Positions 6,280 to 13,382 are shown, counted from the first letter of the stretch. The stretch is DNA of 13,617 bases from JTS-RE9 sp964649195 (GCA_964649195.1 CAZYPK010000144.1:1-13617); one strand, 5' to 3'. Notes: generated by a model not told the origin, from the sequence alone. Made by a program: numbers and translations.

Positions 6280-7245
6280 ATGCGCATTCTCCTCACCACC
6301 ACTTCCTACCAGGACACGCCAGGCAGGCATCACAAGATGCTCGAAGAATCCGGCCACGAGATCGTCCGCGATCGCGGCCCGCTCACCGAAGCCCGGATGC
6401 TCGAACTCATCAAGACCAAAGGCCCGTTCGACGGCTTCCTGCATGGCGATGATGCGATCACCCGCAACGTCATTCAGGCGGCGCTTCCCTCGCTCAAGGC
6501 GCTCTCCAAATACGGCATCGGCCTGGACTCGGTCGATGTGAAGGCCGCCACCGACCTGAAGGTGCCCGTGCTCTTCACGCCGGGCGTCAACCACACCACC
6601 GTCGCGGAACACACCTTCGGCCTGCTCATCGCGCTGGCCAAGCACATCGTCGCCCAGGCGAGCAGCGTCAGCGAAGGCAAATGGAAACGCATCACCGGCT
6701 GCGAACTGGCCGGCAAGACCATCGGCATCATGGGCATGGGCCGCATCGGCAAGGAGGTCGCCAAACGCGCCGTCGCCTTCGACATGAAAGTCCTGGGCTT
6801 CGATGTTTACTGGGACAGCGACTTCGCCAAGCAGCACGACATCACCCGCTGCTGGAAAGCCGAGGAACTCATCTGCAAGAGCGACATCGTTTCGCTGCAC
6901 ATGAACCTGACCGACGAGAACCGCGAATACTTCAACAGGGAGCGCATCGCCACGATGAAGAAAGGCGCTTACATCGTCAACTGCGCCCGCGGCGGCCTGG
7001 TGCATGAGCAGGACATGGCTGATGCATGCAAGGCCGGTCATCTGGGCGGGTACGCGACGGATGTGCTGGAGATCGAGCCGATGCAGACGCCTCATCCGTT
7101 CCAGGGGATCGGCAATATCCTGGTGACGCCGCATGTGGGCAGCCGCACGTTTGAGAGCGTGGAGCGACAGGCTTTGATGTCCACGGAAAACCTTCTGCGA
7201 CTGCTGGCGGGATACAAGCCGCTGGCGCAGGCGAATTCGTGGTAG
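6280..7245 (+). CDS. D-2-hydroxyacid dehydrogenase, phosphoglycerate-dehydrogenase type
   Basis: Encodes 321 aa of the NAD-dependent D-isomer 2-hydroxyacid dehydrogenase family, of the subgroup including 3-phosphoglycerate dehydrogenase (first step of serine synthesis). Visible are the early SKYGIGLDSVD segment, HTTVAEHTFGLLIALAKH before the nucleotide domain, the NAD-binding GxGxxG (G152, G154, G157 in GIMGMGRIG), and the catalytic triad R237 (NCARGG), E266 (EIEP) and H285 (TPHVGS), spaced as in E. coli SerA (R240, E269, H292). It lacks the C-terminal ACT regulatory domain of long SerA proteins, so it is either a short-form phosphoglycerate dehydrogenase without serine feedback or a relative acting on another 2-keto acid. 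The ATG at 6280 starts directly with the family N-terminus (MRILLTTTS); no Shine-Dalgarno site is visible, and the open frame upstream to 6136 runs through the palindromes. Confidence 0.93.
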   Translation: MRILLTTTSYQDTPGRHHKMLEESGHEIVRDRGPLTEARMLELIKTKGPFDGFLHGDDAITRNVIQAALPSLKALSKYGIGLDSVDVKAATDLKVPVLFTPGVNHTTVAEHTFGLLIALAKHIVAQASSVSEGKWKRITGCELAGKTIGIMGMGRIGKEVAKRAVAFDMKVLGFDVYWDSDFAKQHDITRCWKAEELICKSDIVSLHMNLTDENREYFNRERIATMKKGAYIVNCARGGLVHEQDMADACKAGHLGGYATDVLEIEPMQTPHPFQGIGNILVTPHVGSRTFESVERQALMSTENLLRLLAGYKPLAQANSW

Positions 7246-7254
7246 ATTATGTTT

Positions 7255-7364
7255 AGTTCCGAGTTCCGAGTTTCGAGTTCCGAGTTGAAGGCAGGTCCGC
7301 TTTGACATCGGGAACGAAACGGTGCGTGTCGAAAACTCGGAACTCGGAACCCGAAACTCGGAAC
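7255..7364. repeat. Inverted pair of heptamer arrays upstream of the four-helix-bundle gene
   Basis: agttccg/agttccg-type units (7255-7288) and their reverse complement aactcgg-type units (7331-7364, period 7) face each other across about 43 bp. The second array ends six bases before the start codon at 7371, so a transcript would carry a long imperfect hairpin covering the ribosome-binding region. The arrays start ten bases after the dehydrogenase stop. Confidence 0.85.
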
Positions 7365-7370
7365 TTTTCC

Positions 7371-7775
7371 ATGAAACCTTCCGAACTTGCCGAACGAACG
7401 TTGCAGTTTTCCGTCTCGCTGGTGAAGCTGGTGGAGAAGCTGCCGCGCACCCCGGCCGGGGATGCGGTGGCCAAGCCGCTGGTGAAGTCGGGGCTGAACA
7501 TCGGGGCGAGATACCGGCATGTGATGCACGCGCTGAACCCCTACGACTTCAACAAGAAGATCGATGAGTGCCTGAACCTGAGCGATGAAACGGTACACTG
7601 GCTGACGATCGTGCTCGAGTCCGCCCTGTCACCCCAAGAGAAGGTGGCCCCGATCCGCGACGAGGCCCGGCGTCTTCGCCGCATCTTCTACAAAAGCCGC
7701 AAAGCGGCGCAGGACCGGGACAAGAACAACCAGACCCGCCGCCGCAGTCAGGGGGATGAGGATATTCCGTTTTAA
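7371..7775 (+). CDS. Four-helix-bundle protein (23S rRNA intervening-sequence protein family)
   Basis: Encodes 134 aa of the four helix bundle / S23-like family, often found in 23S rRNA intervening sequences but also free-standing; the DGR accessory protein Avd is a structural relative. Family features are helix 1 (ELAERTLQFSVSLVKLVEKLP), the TPAGDAVAKPLVKSGLNIGARYRHVMHA segment corresponding to the usual R-S-xx-S-x-x-x-N-I-A-E stretch, helix 3 (NKKIDECLNLSDETVHWLTIVLE), and a basic tail (RKAAQDRDKNNQTRRRSQ) after helix 4. Biochemical role is unknown; nucleic-acid binding is suggested by the basic C-terminus. The ATG at 7371 is chosen because the upstream frame is repeat DNA; no clear Shine-Dalgarno site, since the repeat occupies that position. 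There is no rRNA around it and no reverse transcriptase, so neither the rRNA-insertion nor the DGR setting applies. Confidence 0.88.
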   Translation: MKPSELAERTLQFSVSLVKLVEKLPRTPAGDAVAKPLVKSGLNIGARYRHVMHALNPYDFNKKIDECLNLSDETVHWLTIVLESALSPQEKVAPIRDEARRLRRIFYKSRKAAQDRDKNNQTRRRSQGDEDIPF

Positions 7776-7779
7776 GGGA

Positions 7780-8120
7780 AGGCATTGAGGCACGAAGGCA
7801 CGAAGGCACGGAGGGGGGGAAAGTTCCGGGTTCCGAGTTCCGAGTTGAAAGGCAAGGGGGAAGAGGAAGGCATTGAGGCTGAATGCTGAATGCTGAAGGC
7901 TGAAGAGGGAAAATGGCCAATGGCTATTTTTCAATCTCTGCCCTCCCCCTTCGTGCCTCCGTACCTTGGTCCCTTCCCCCTTGCCTTTTCAACTCGGAAC
8001 CCGGAACTCGGAACCCGGAACTTTCCCCCTTCCCCCTTGCCTTTCAACTCAGAACCCGGAACCCGGAACCCGGAACTTTCCCCTCTCCGTGCCTCCGTGC
8101 CTCCGTGCCTTCGTCCCTTC
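7780..8120. repeat. Mosaic of period-7 and period-8 repeats between the four-helix-bundle gene and kdsA
   Basis: In order: octamers ggcacgaa (about 7780-7814); heptamers ttccgag/ttccggg within 7816-7860; ctgaatg heptamers (7876-7905); a short palindrome around aaaatggcc and its near complement (7910-7931); reverse-strand octamers (7945-7975); two direct copies of a block ccccttgcctttt-caactcggaaccc... (7976-8033 and 8034-8083); and gtgcctcc octamers (8084-8120). The block at 7816-7860 is a near reverse complement of 8034-8083, giving a large stem-loop. The last two arrays overlap the end of kdsA. Open frames across this region are repeat artefacts. Confidence 0.85.
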
Positions 8121-8967
8121 CTTTCTCCCATTCTTCCACCACCTGCCGAAGCTGCTTCAACTGATCGAGCAAAGGCAGCGTGACATCCACGGGCAGCATG
8201 GTTGCCCCATCGCTCAAGGCGGACTTGGGGTCGGGGTGCGTTTCGATGAACAGGGCCTGCACGCCTGCCGCGACGGCCGCCTTGGCCAGCAGCGGCGAGC
8301 GTTCGGGCCGGCCGCCCGACCTGGTGCCGCCGCCGCCCATGCCGGGCTGCTGCGTGGAGTGGGTGACATCGAAGCAGACCGGCCAGCCCAGGTCCATCAT
8401 GTCGCCCAGGCCGAGGTAGTCGTTGACCAGCCGCCCGTAGCCGAAGAAGGTGCCGCGCTCGGTGAGCATCAGGCGCGGCAAATGGTTGGCAACGCCGCTT
8501 GCCTCGGCGAGTTTTTCCACGACGTTCTTCATCTCCGCCGGTGAAACGAACTGTCCTTTTTTCACATTGACCGCCTTGCCGGTGTTCGCGGCGGCGACCA
8601 GCAGATCGGTCTGCCGACAAAGGAAGGCCGGAATCTGGAGCAGGTCAACCGCCTGCCCCGCAGCGGCGGCGTGGGAGGGTTCGTGGATGTCCGTGGTCGT
8701 GGGCACGCCCAGCTTTCTGCCGACGGCTTCGATCATCCGCAGCCCTTCATCGAGGCCCGGACCGCGGGCGCTGTGAATCGAGGTGCGGTTGGCTTTGTCG
8801 TAGCTCGCTTTGAAGATGTAGGAAAAGCCCAGGGCGATGCAGCGGTCGCGCACCTGCTCGCCGATGCGAAGGCACAGGTCGTAAGACTCGGCGACGCACG
8901 GGCCGGAAATGATGGCCAGCGGAGAGCCGGGGCCGATGGAATAGCTGCCGATGGAAATGATGTTCAT
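8044..8967 (-). CDS. kdsA: 3-deoxy-D-manno-octulosonate 8-phosphate synthase
   Basis: Encodes 307 aa of KdsA, which condenses phosphoenolpyruvate with arabinose 5-phosphate to Kdo 8-phosphate, a step to the lipopolysaccharide inner core. Clear family blocks are SGPCVAES (21-28), FKASYDKANRTS (52-63), TTDIHEP (91-97), IPAFLCRQTDLL (112-123), NVKKGQF (134-140), LTERGTFFGYG (168-178), FDVTHSTQQPG (199-209), SGGRPE (217-222) and IETHPDPKSALSDG (241-254). C24, H203, E242 and D253 correspond to the metal ligands C11, H185, E222 and D233 of the Aquifex enzyme, so this is a metal-dependent (class II) KdsA. The start at 8967 is by family alignment; no Shine-Dalgarno is seen. The family core ends near residue 282 (VVEEWEK). 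The last 25 residues (GRDEGTEARRHG...) and the stop codon come from repeat arrays, an unusual tail that probably does not affect catalysis. Confidence 0.96.
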   Translation of the reverse strand: MNIISIGSYSIGPGSPLAIISGPCVAESYDLCLRIGEQVRDRCIALGFSYIFKASYDKANRTSIHSARGPGLDEGLRMIEAVGRKLGVPTTTDIHEPSHAAAAGQAVDLLQIPAFLCRQTDLLVAAANTGKAVNVKKGQFVSPAEMKNVVEKLAEASGVANHLPRLMLTERGTFFGYGRLVNDYLGLGDMMDLGWPVCFDVTHSTQQPGMGGGGTRSGGRPERSPLLAKAAVAAGVQALFIETHPDPKSALSDGATMLPVDVTLPLLDQLKQLRQVVEEWEKGRDEGTEARRHGEGKVPGSGFRVLS

Positions 8968-9301
8968 GGCGGCAATCTTATCTGATGGGGTGGACGCGCG
9001 GCGAGGACGGACAAAAATATCGTAAGCCGTTATTTCACGGAATCTTGATTCATATTTCCCCGCCGGGGACCAAAACCAGAATAAAACCCTGTGTCCTGAT
9101 AACAGGGATTCGCTAGAATATGGCGACCGTTCTGAGCCGATAGAGGAATCCATCGGTTTGGATGGTTGGACCGCCGGCCTCGGAATGAAGCGCCCGGCGG
9201 ATTGGACGGCTGCCTGCGATTTGCATCAGAACCCCCCACGCTTTGTCTCCTGATGCGGCGATGGATCGGGGCTTTGAAGACAGCCGGTGTCTCACCTTCC
9301 T
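8968..9301 (+). promoter_or_regulatory. Divergent gap with a possible structured leader of the HD phosphohydrolase gene
   Basis: This 334-base gap carries both divergent promoters and no gene. TAGAAT (9114-9119) could be a -10 box without a clear -35. A small hairpin (ccctgt 9087-9092 with acaggg 9102-9107) sits just before it. Downstream, gttctga (9129-9135) can pair with tcagaac (9226-9232), enclosing ccgat/atcgg (9137-9141 / 9152-9156) and ccgccgg/ccggcgg (9171-9177 / 9194-9200). This could be a branched RNA leader about 180 nt long, but I recognise no known riboswitch motif. Confidence 0.35.
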
Positions 9302-11641
9302 ATGGCTTTTTCCAAGAACAAAACGGTCCGTCGGCGCGAGATGCGCCGCTCCCTGCTCAACGGAGATGTTCCCGCCTGGCGTGCCTGGCTCACCCGCCCG
9401 GTCATGTGGGCCATTCTCTGGGCTTATGCCTTCACCATCATCGCCAGCCTGATCGCCCTGTCGGGGCAGAGCCGGACCAAGTTCAAGGTCGCCCAGGTCG
9501 TCGAGCAAACGATCGTGGCCCGGGTGCCTTTTGACGCCATCGATCAGGAAGGCACCACGCTGCAAAAAGCCGAGGCCCGCGATCGCGAGCCGGCGGTTTA
9601 CAACCTCAACACGGCTTACATCGAACGGCTCCGCGAGTCGCTTTTTTCACTGGGGCGTCTGGCCGCCGATGACCGGATCGAAAGCCTCGATCAGATCCCC
9701 GTCGAGACGCAGCGGACGCTGGCATTGCAGACCTTTGAACGGTTCATGGAGCTTCGCCGGTATGTGCTCAACCCGGCGACGCCCAGTTGGACCGACCGCA
9801 TGGAGCAGTTCATCGGCCAGGTGGCGACGCTGCCGGTCCTCTCGGCCAATCGCGCCCGCATCGAGCGCAACGACAAGGCGGGCGGCATCCTGCTTCGCCA
9901 TCCGACGGTGGATCGCGGGGAGTCGTCCGTGTTCGACGCCAAGATTCTCGATGTGGAAACCGATCGCAAGGTGATCGAGTCGCAGCTTGAACAGATCCTG
10001 CAAGGCTCGCGCGGCAGAGCCGTCGCCGACCGCCTGCCTCAGCCGGTCCAGCGGATGATCATCGACATCGCCCTGGGGGACCAGACGCCGGTACCGCTTT
10101 ATCTGTACGACTCGGCGGAAACGGACAAGCGCCGCGCCGCCCGCGCCGAGTCGGTGCCTCCCGTGCAGGTGCGGCTCGAACCCAACCAAGTCCTGGTGAA
10201 CGCAGGCACGGAACTCACGCGGCTGCACCTGACGCTGCTGGAAAGGGAGCAGGACGAATACGATGCCCGACTGGGCGCGACCCGCCGCTGGATGATCCGC
10301 GCCGGCAGCTTCGGCCTGATCCTGCTCATCGGCGCCGGGCTGGTGGTTTACATCGGGGCCTACAACCAGCGAATCCTGCACAACCCGCTGCGCGGCGCGG
10401 CCCTGATCTGCCTCGTGCTTCTGTGCCAGGCCCTGGCCGTCGGACTCACTGCCGTCATTCCGCAGGCGGTGCATCTGACGGGCACTTTCCCGGCCATCCT
10501 CGCCACGATGGTGCTGGCCATCGCTTACGATCGCCGCTTCGCCCTTGCCATCGGGGCCCTCACCGCCCTGGTGATCCTGGTGAGCCTCAAGCTGAACGTC
10601 GGCTTCTCGATCGTCCTGCTCACCGGCGTCACCCTCGCCGCCGGCCAACTGCCGGATATCCGCAACCGATCCACGCTGGTCATCGCCGGCTTCTGGACGG
10701 GCATTGGCATGGCGGTGGCGACCTGGCTGGCAAGCTTCGCCAACCTCTCGCTTCAGGTGGTCAACCCCTTCGAAACGATCCTTCAGGATTCGATGCTCAC
10801 GCTGCTGGGCGCGGTGGTCACCGGCCTGTTCGTGCAGGGCATGTTGCCGGCCATCGAGAAAACCTTCCGCGTCACCACCGCCATGACGCTCAAGGACCTC
10901 AACGACGCCTCGCATCCGCTGCTGCGCAGGCTCGCGGAAGAAGCGACAGGCACCTATCAACATTCACTGCGCATCGCCGACATGGCCCAGAGCGCCGCCG
11001 ATGCGATCGGCAGCAACGGTCTGCTCTGCCGCGTCGGTGCGATGTACCACGACATCGGCAAGATCAACAAGCCCGAATACTTCGTCGAAAACCAGGGCGG
11101 CGGCCCCAACAAGCACGACAAGCTCCGCCCCGCCATGAGCCTGCTCATCATCGTCGGCCACGTCAAGGACGGCATCGAAATGGCCAAGGAATTCAAGCTT
11201 CCCAAGGCCATCATTCACTTCATCGAATCCCACCACGGCACCACCCTGGTCGAATACTTCTACCACGCCGCCCGCAGGCAGAGCGAAGGCCAGGACGCCC
11301 CGATCCCCGCCGAGTTCGAGTTCCGCTACCCCGGCCCCAAGCCGCAGACCAAGGAAGCCGCCATCCTGCTGCTGTGCGATTGCGTGGAAGGCGCCGCCCG
11401 CGCCCTGCCCGAGCCGACGCCCGTGCGACTGGAGCAACTGGTCAACAAGCTGCTGACCAAGCGGCTGATGGACGGCCAGTTCGATGAATGCCAGATCACC
11501 TTGCAGGAGTTGCACAAGGTCGAGCAGTCGGTGGTAAAGACGCTCAACTCGATCTACCACGGCCGCATCGCCTACCCCAAGACCGAAGCCGAGGAGCAGC
11601 GCGAAGCCCAACGGGAAGCGCGCGAAGCGGTGTCCGTGTAA
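9302..11641 (+). CDS. 7TM-HD (PgpH/YqfF-type) membrane phosphohydrolase
   Basis: Encodes 779 aa. After a basic N-terminus comes a membrane helix (about 34-54), a large extracytoplasmic domain (about 55-325, the 7TMR-HDED type), a block of hydrophobic helices (about 333-535), and a cytoplasmic HD domain (about 540-720). HD metal residues visible are H554 (YQHS), H583-D584 (MYHDIGK), H620 (GHVKDG), H644-H645 (ESHHGT) and D693 (LLCDCVE), the full set of the HDIG class. Characterised relatives (PgpH in Listeria) hydrolyse cyclic di-AMP, so this protein probably does too; substrate specificity is inferred. The length fits the family. The frame could start at a GTG at 9287, but the ATG at 9302 gives the usual short basic head; neither has a good Shine-Dalgarno. 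In many bacteria this gene precedes ybeY, whereas here a convergent unrelated gene follows. The C-terminal 25 residues are Glu/Arg-rich. Confidence 0.93.
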   Translation: MAFSKNKTVRRREMRRSLLNGDVPAWRAWLTRPVMWAILWAYAFTIIASLIALSGQSRTKFKVAQVVEQTIVARVPFDAIDQEGTTLQKAEARDREPAVYNLNTAYIERLRESLFSLGRLAADDRIESLDQIPVETQRTLALQTFERFMELRRYVLNPATPSWTDRMEQFIGQVATLPVLSANRARIERNDKAGGILLRHPTVDRGESSVFDAKILDVETDRKVIESQLEQILQGSRGRAVADRLPQPVQRMIIDIALGDQTPVPLYLYDSAETDKRRAARAESVPPVQVRLEPNQVLVNAGTELTRLHLTLLEREQDEYDARLGATRRWMIRAGSFGLILLIGAGLVVYIGAYNQRILHNPLRGAALICLVLLCQALAVGLTAVIPQAVHLTGTFPAILATMVLAIAYDRRFALAIGALTALVILVSLKLNVGFSIVLLTGVTLAAGQLPDIRNRSTLVIAGFWTGIGMAVATWLASFANLSLQVVNPFETILQDSMLTLLGAVVTGLFVQGMLPAIEKTFRVTTAMTLKDLNDASHPLLRRLAEEATGTYQHSLRIADMAQSAADAIGSNGLLCRVGAMYHDIGKINKPEYFVENQGGGPNKHDKLRPAMSLLIIVGHVKDGIEMAKEFKLPKAIIHFIESHHGTTLVEYFYHAARRQSEGQDAPIPAEFEFRYPGPKPQTKEAAILLLCDCVEGAARALPEPTPVRLEQLVNKLLTKRLMDGQFDECQITLQELHKVEQSVVKTLNSIYHGRIAYPKTEAEEQREAQREAREAVSV

Positions 11642-11695
11642 CCGCAGCGTCCTCGCTGCGCGTCCGTCCAAACCGCAGCGTCCTCGCTGCGCGTC
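11641..11695. repeat. Direct pair of small hairpins, family P5, between convergent genes
   Basis: Two identical 24-bp copies (11641-11664 and 11672-11695), 31 bp apart. Each contains cgcagcg-tcct-cgctgcg, a 7-bp stem with a 4-nt loop. The pair fills the 52-base gap between convergent genes, and the second copy overlaps the stop codon of the minus-strand gene by two bases. They may help end transcription from both sides, although neither has a T-run. Confidence 0.7.
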
Positions 11696-12284
11696 AGGAA
11701 AAGATCCACTTCAAAACAATCAGTTCGATGCCCACCAGCACGCTGATCACGCCGCAGATGACGCCGATGCGCCGCGTGCGGGCTTCAACCTCGCTCATCT
11801 CCCCGCGAGGCAGCGGCACCATCGCCAGTTGCGGCTCGCCTGCCGTGGGACAATACTCAGGCGCGTAACCCCGGCGGGCCTGGTCCTGAACGATGGCGAT
11901 GACCAGGTTCGCATCGAACGCGGTCAGCCCCATCATCTTGCCGATCTTGACCAGCCGATCGCGCTTCTCGGGACCGAGGATCGTGCCTTGCAGCGATTCC
12001 GCGGTGCGAAGCGCCAGCACCCAGCGCGGATCGGTGGGATCGGTGATGGTCGCCGAAGTACCATTGGCCACGGAAACAGCGGGCTTCGCGGCTCGTTCAG
12101 TACGAGGCGGACTCGCCTGAGCCTCATCCGGTTCAGGGCGCACCAGCCTCATGCCCGGCGCGGCCGGGCGCAGACGGTTCATCAGCGCCTTGGCGCGATG
12201 GCCCGGCGGCAAAGCCGGATGCGCGGGCCTGCCCTCATCGGCAGCCGGCCCGGGACGAAATGACAAACGGTCGCGACTGGCCAT
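11694..12284 (-). CDS. Predicted tail-anchored protein of unknown function
   Basis: Encodes 196 aa. Residues 1-80 are Pro/Ala/Arg-rich and probably disordered. Residues about 84-140 form a compact segment (DPRWVLALRTAESLQG, EKRDRLVKIGKMMGLTAFDANLVIAIVQDQARRG) that looks like a helical domain; I have the impression that similar proteins occur in other planctomycetes but cannot verify this. Residues 173-195 form one hydrophobic helix (IGVICGVISVLVGIELIVLKWIF) ending one residue before the stop, with charged residues (EARTRR) before it, so the protein is probably tail-anchored with its bulk in the cytoplasm. There is no signal peptide. The ATG at 12284 is preferred to a GTG at 12296 because a G-rich stretch (GGTGGG) lies just upstream. 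It is convergent with the HD phosphohydrolase gene and divergent from the DUF2007 gene. Function unknown. Confidence 0.75.
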   Translation of the reverse strand: MASRDRLSFRPGPAADEGRPAHPALPPGHRAKALMNRLRPAAPGMRLVRPEPDEAQASPPRTERAAKPAVSVANGTSATITDPTDPRWVLALRTAESLQGTILGPEKRDRLVKIGKMMGLTAFDANLVIAIVQDQARRGYAPEYCPTAGEPQLAMVPLPRGEMSEVEARTRRIGVICGVISVLVGIELIVLKWIFS

Positions 12285-12521
12285 CGCGTTTCCCACCCAT
12301 CGTTACGTTGTTGATGAACGAACAAGACCCACCGGTTGAACAATAGCACGCCGGTGCGACTTGAAAAGGGAAAACGCATCGTTGCCCGTATTTTTGTGCA
12401 GATTTGTCGCCAGCAACACCCGAAAAGTTTTTATCGGACAGCTTCCGCAACAAACGGACGACGGCATCGTTAGAATGAAGGCGACGCGCCGTCCCACGCC
12501 GCGTTCAGGAGTGCCCCCCCG
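12285..12521. promoter_or_regulatory. Divergent promoter region
   Basis: This 237-base gap between two divergent genes is more AT-rich than the flanking genes. It carries TAGAAT (12471-12476), a possible -10 box 45 bp before the DUF2007 start codon but without a convincing -35, and a 6-bp inverted repeat caccgg...ccggtg near 12330-12356. None of the palindrome families found in the other gaps is present. Confidence 0.35.
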
Positions 12522-12791
12522 ATGAACCCCGACCTCGTCGATATTTTCGAAGCCGAGACCTTGATGGAAGCCCAGTTGCTGGCCGCCCGCCTCGAAGAGG
12601 CGGGCGTCAAGAGCTTCATCGACAACGTGGACAGCCCGCTCGACGGCCTGACCGCTGCCGAGCAATACAAGATCGTCCGCGTCCTGCCCAAGGATCAGGA
12701 AAAGGCCCGCGACATCGCCAATGCCTTCCTCGCCGAGGCGATGGACGATGCGGACTTTGGCGATCTGGATGCGGAGGAGGAGGAGGAATGA
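12522..12791 (+). CDS. DUF2007-type small protein
   Basis: Encodes 89 aa. The pattern LVDIFEAETLMEAQLLAARLEEAGVKSFIDN followed by a strand ending IVRVLPKDQEKARDIANAFL is that of DUF2007 ('putative signal transducing protein'), small ferredoxin-fold proteins of unknown function. The tail (residues 75-89) is very acidic and ends in a run of five Glu encoded by gag/gaa codons. AGGAG (12507-12511) lies 10 nt before the ATG, a good ribosome site. It is convergent with the DUF1287 gene, with only six bases between the stops and no hairpin there. No transmembrane segment, so probably cytoplasmic. Family call is good, role unknown. Confidence 0.85.
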   Translation: MNPDLVDIFEAETLMEAQLLAARLEEAGVKSFIDNVDSPLDGLTAAEQYKIVRVLPKDQEKARDIANAFLAEAMDDADFGDLDAEEEEE

Positions 12792-12797
12792 TTGGGT

Positions 12798-13382
12798 TCA
12801 CTTGATCCGATACCGGCCGGTGATCCTGAATTCAAAGAGGCGGTCCTCCTCTTTGGCGCCTGCGCCGATGTTGTGAATCACCAGCGGTTGCCCGTTCGCA
12901 TTCTTCCTGTCACTGACAATCATGACATGCGGGAGGTTCGGCGGGACGATGCAACTGACCACATCGCCCGCCTGGTAATCCTCCGCCTTTTTCGAGGCCG
13001 GCAACTCGCAGCCGCACCGCTTGAAAAACGTCTGAAGATTCGGCACGCGGCGATGGTCGATGTTCCTGTCCGGCTTCCTGAGCCCCCAGTTCGGCGGATA
13101 CTTCGAAAAGTTCGCCTTCATGTCTTCATGGACCAGTTTTTGAAGGTCCATGTTCACGCTTGCCCGCAAGGCTCGCACCACCACATCCGTGCAGACGCCC
13201 GCCTCGATCGGCACGTCCCCGTTGGGATAACTCAGGGCGCGATAGGCAGGATCGTAGCGGACGGTCTTGCCGATCTGATCCCGCGCCGCCTCGGCGATGG
13301 TCTTCGTCCTGGTATTCGGCGCGGCGGCGATCAGGCTCACGGCAAGAACAAAAATCACGGAAAGTGCGGATGTCGGTTTCAT
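12798..13382 (-). CDS. Exported DUF1287 protein
   Basis: Encodes 194 aa. The signal peptide is MKPTSALSVIFVLAVSLIAAA, cut near residue 21. The mature part has the DUF1287 blocks: a helix with AARDQIGKTVRYDPAYRALSY, GVCTDVVVRALRA (62-73), DLQKLVHEDMKANFSKYP, NWGLRKPDRNIDHRRVPNL (98-116), AGDVVSCI and LPHVMIVSD (150-158), then HNIGAG (170-175) and a closing GRYRI. DUF1287 resembles NlpC/P60-like cysteine peptidases or amidases; C64 with H152 and/or H170 could be the active residues, which is inference. It is likely periplasmic, possibly acting on cell-wall peptides, but no substrate is established. The ATG at 13382 has GGAG six bases upstream, so it is preferred to the frame-open start at 13421. 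Confidence 0.88.
   Translation of the reverse strand: MKPTSALSVIFVLAVSLIAAAPNTRTKTIAEAARDQIGKTVRYDPAYRALSYPNGDVPIEAGVCTDVVVRALRASVNMDLQKLVHEDMKANFSKYPPNWGLRKPDRNIDHRRVPNLQTFFKRCGCELPASKKAEDYQAGDVVSCIVPPNLPHVMIVSDRKNANGQPLVIHNIGAGAKEEDRLFEFRITGRYRIK

Noticed and set aside
6096..6302. Upstream extension of tyrS to 6302
   Set aside because: The 69 extra codons run through the palindromes and show no family similarity; the family N-terminus begins at 6095.
7371..7775. Diversity-generating retroelement or rRNA intervening sequence
   Set aside because: The four-helix-bundle family suggests these, but there is no reverse transcriptase, template/variable repeat pair or rRNA in the window.
7246..8120. 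CRISPR-like array
   Set aside because: The repeats are short (7-8 bp) and contiguous without spacers of uniform length, and no cas gene is present.
7966..8544. 192-codon open frame on the plus strand
   Set aside because: It starts in the tandem repeats and continues opposite kdsA; the protein begins with repeat-encoded peptide.
9647..10963. 438-codon open frame on the minus strand
   Set aside because: It lies entirely opposite the HD phosphohydrolase gene, has low-complexity composition (Arg, Gln, His, Asp-rich) and no family features; it is a shadow caused by high GC at third positions.
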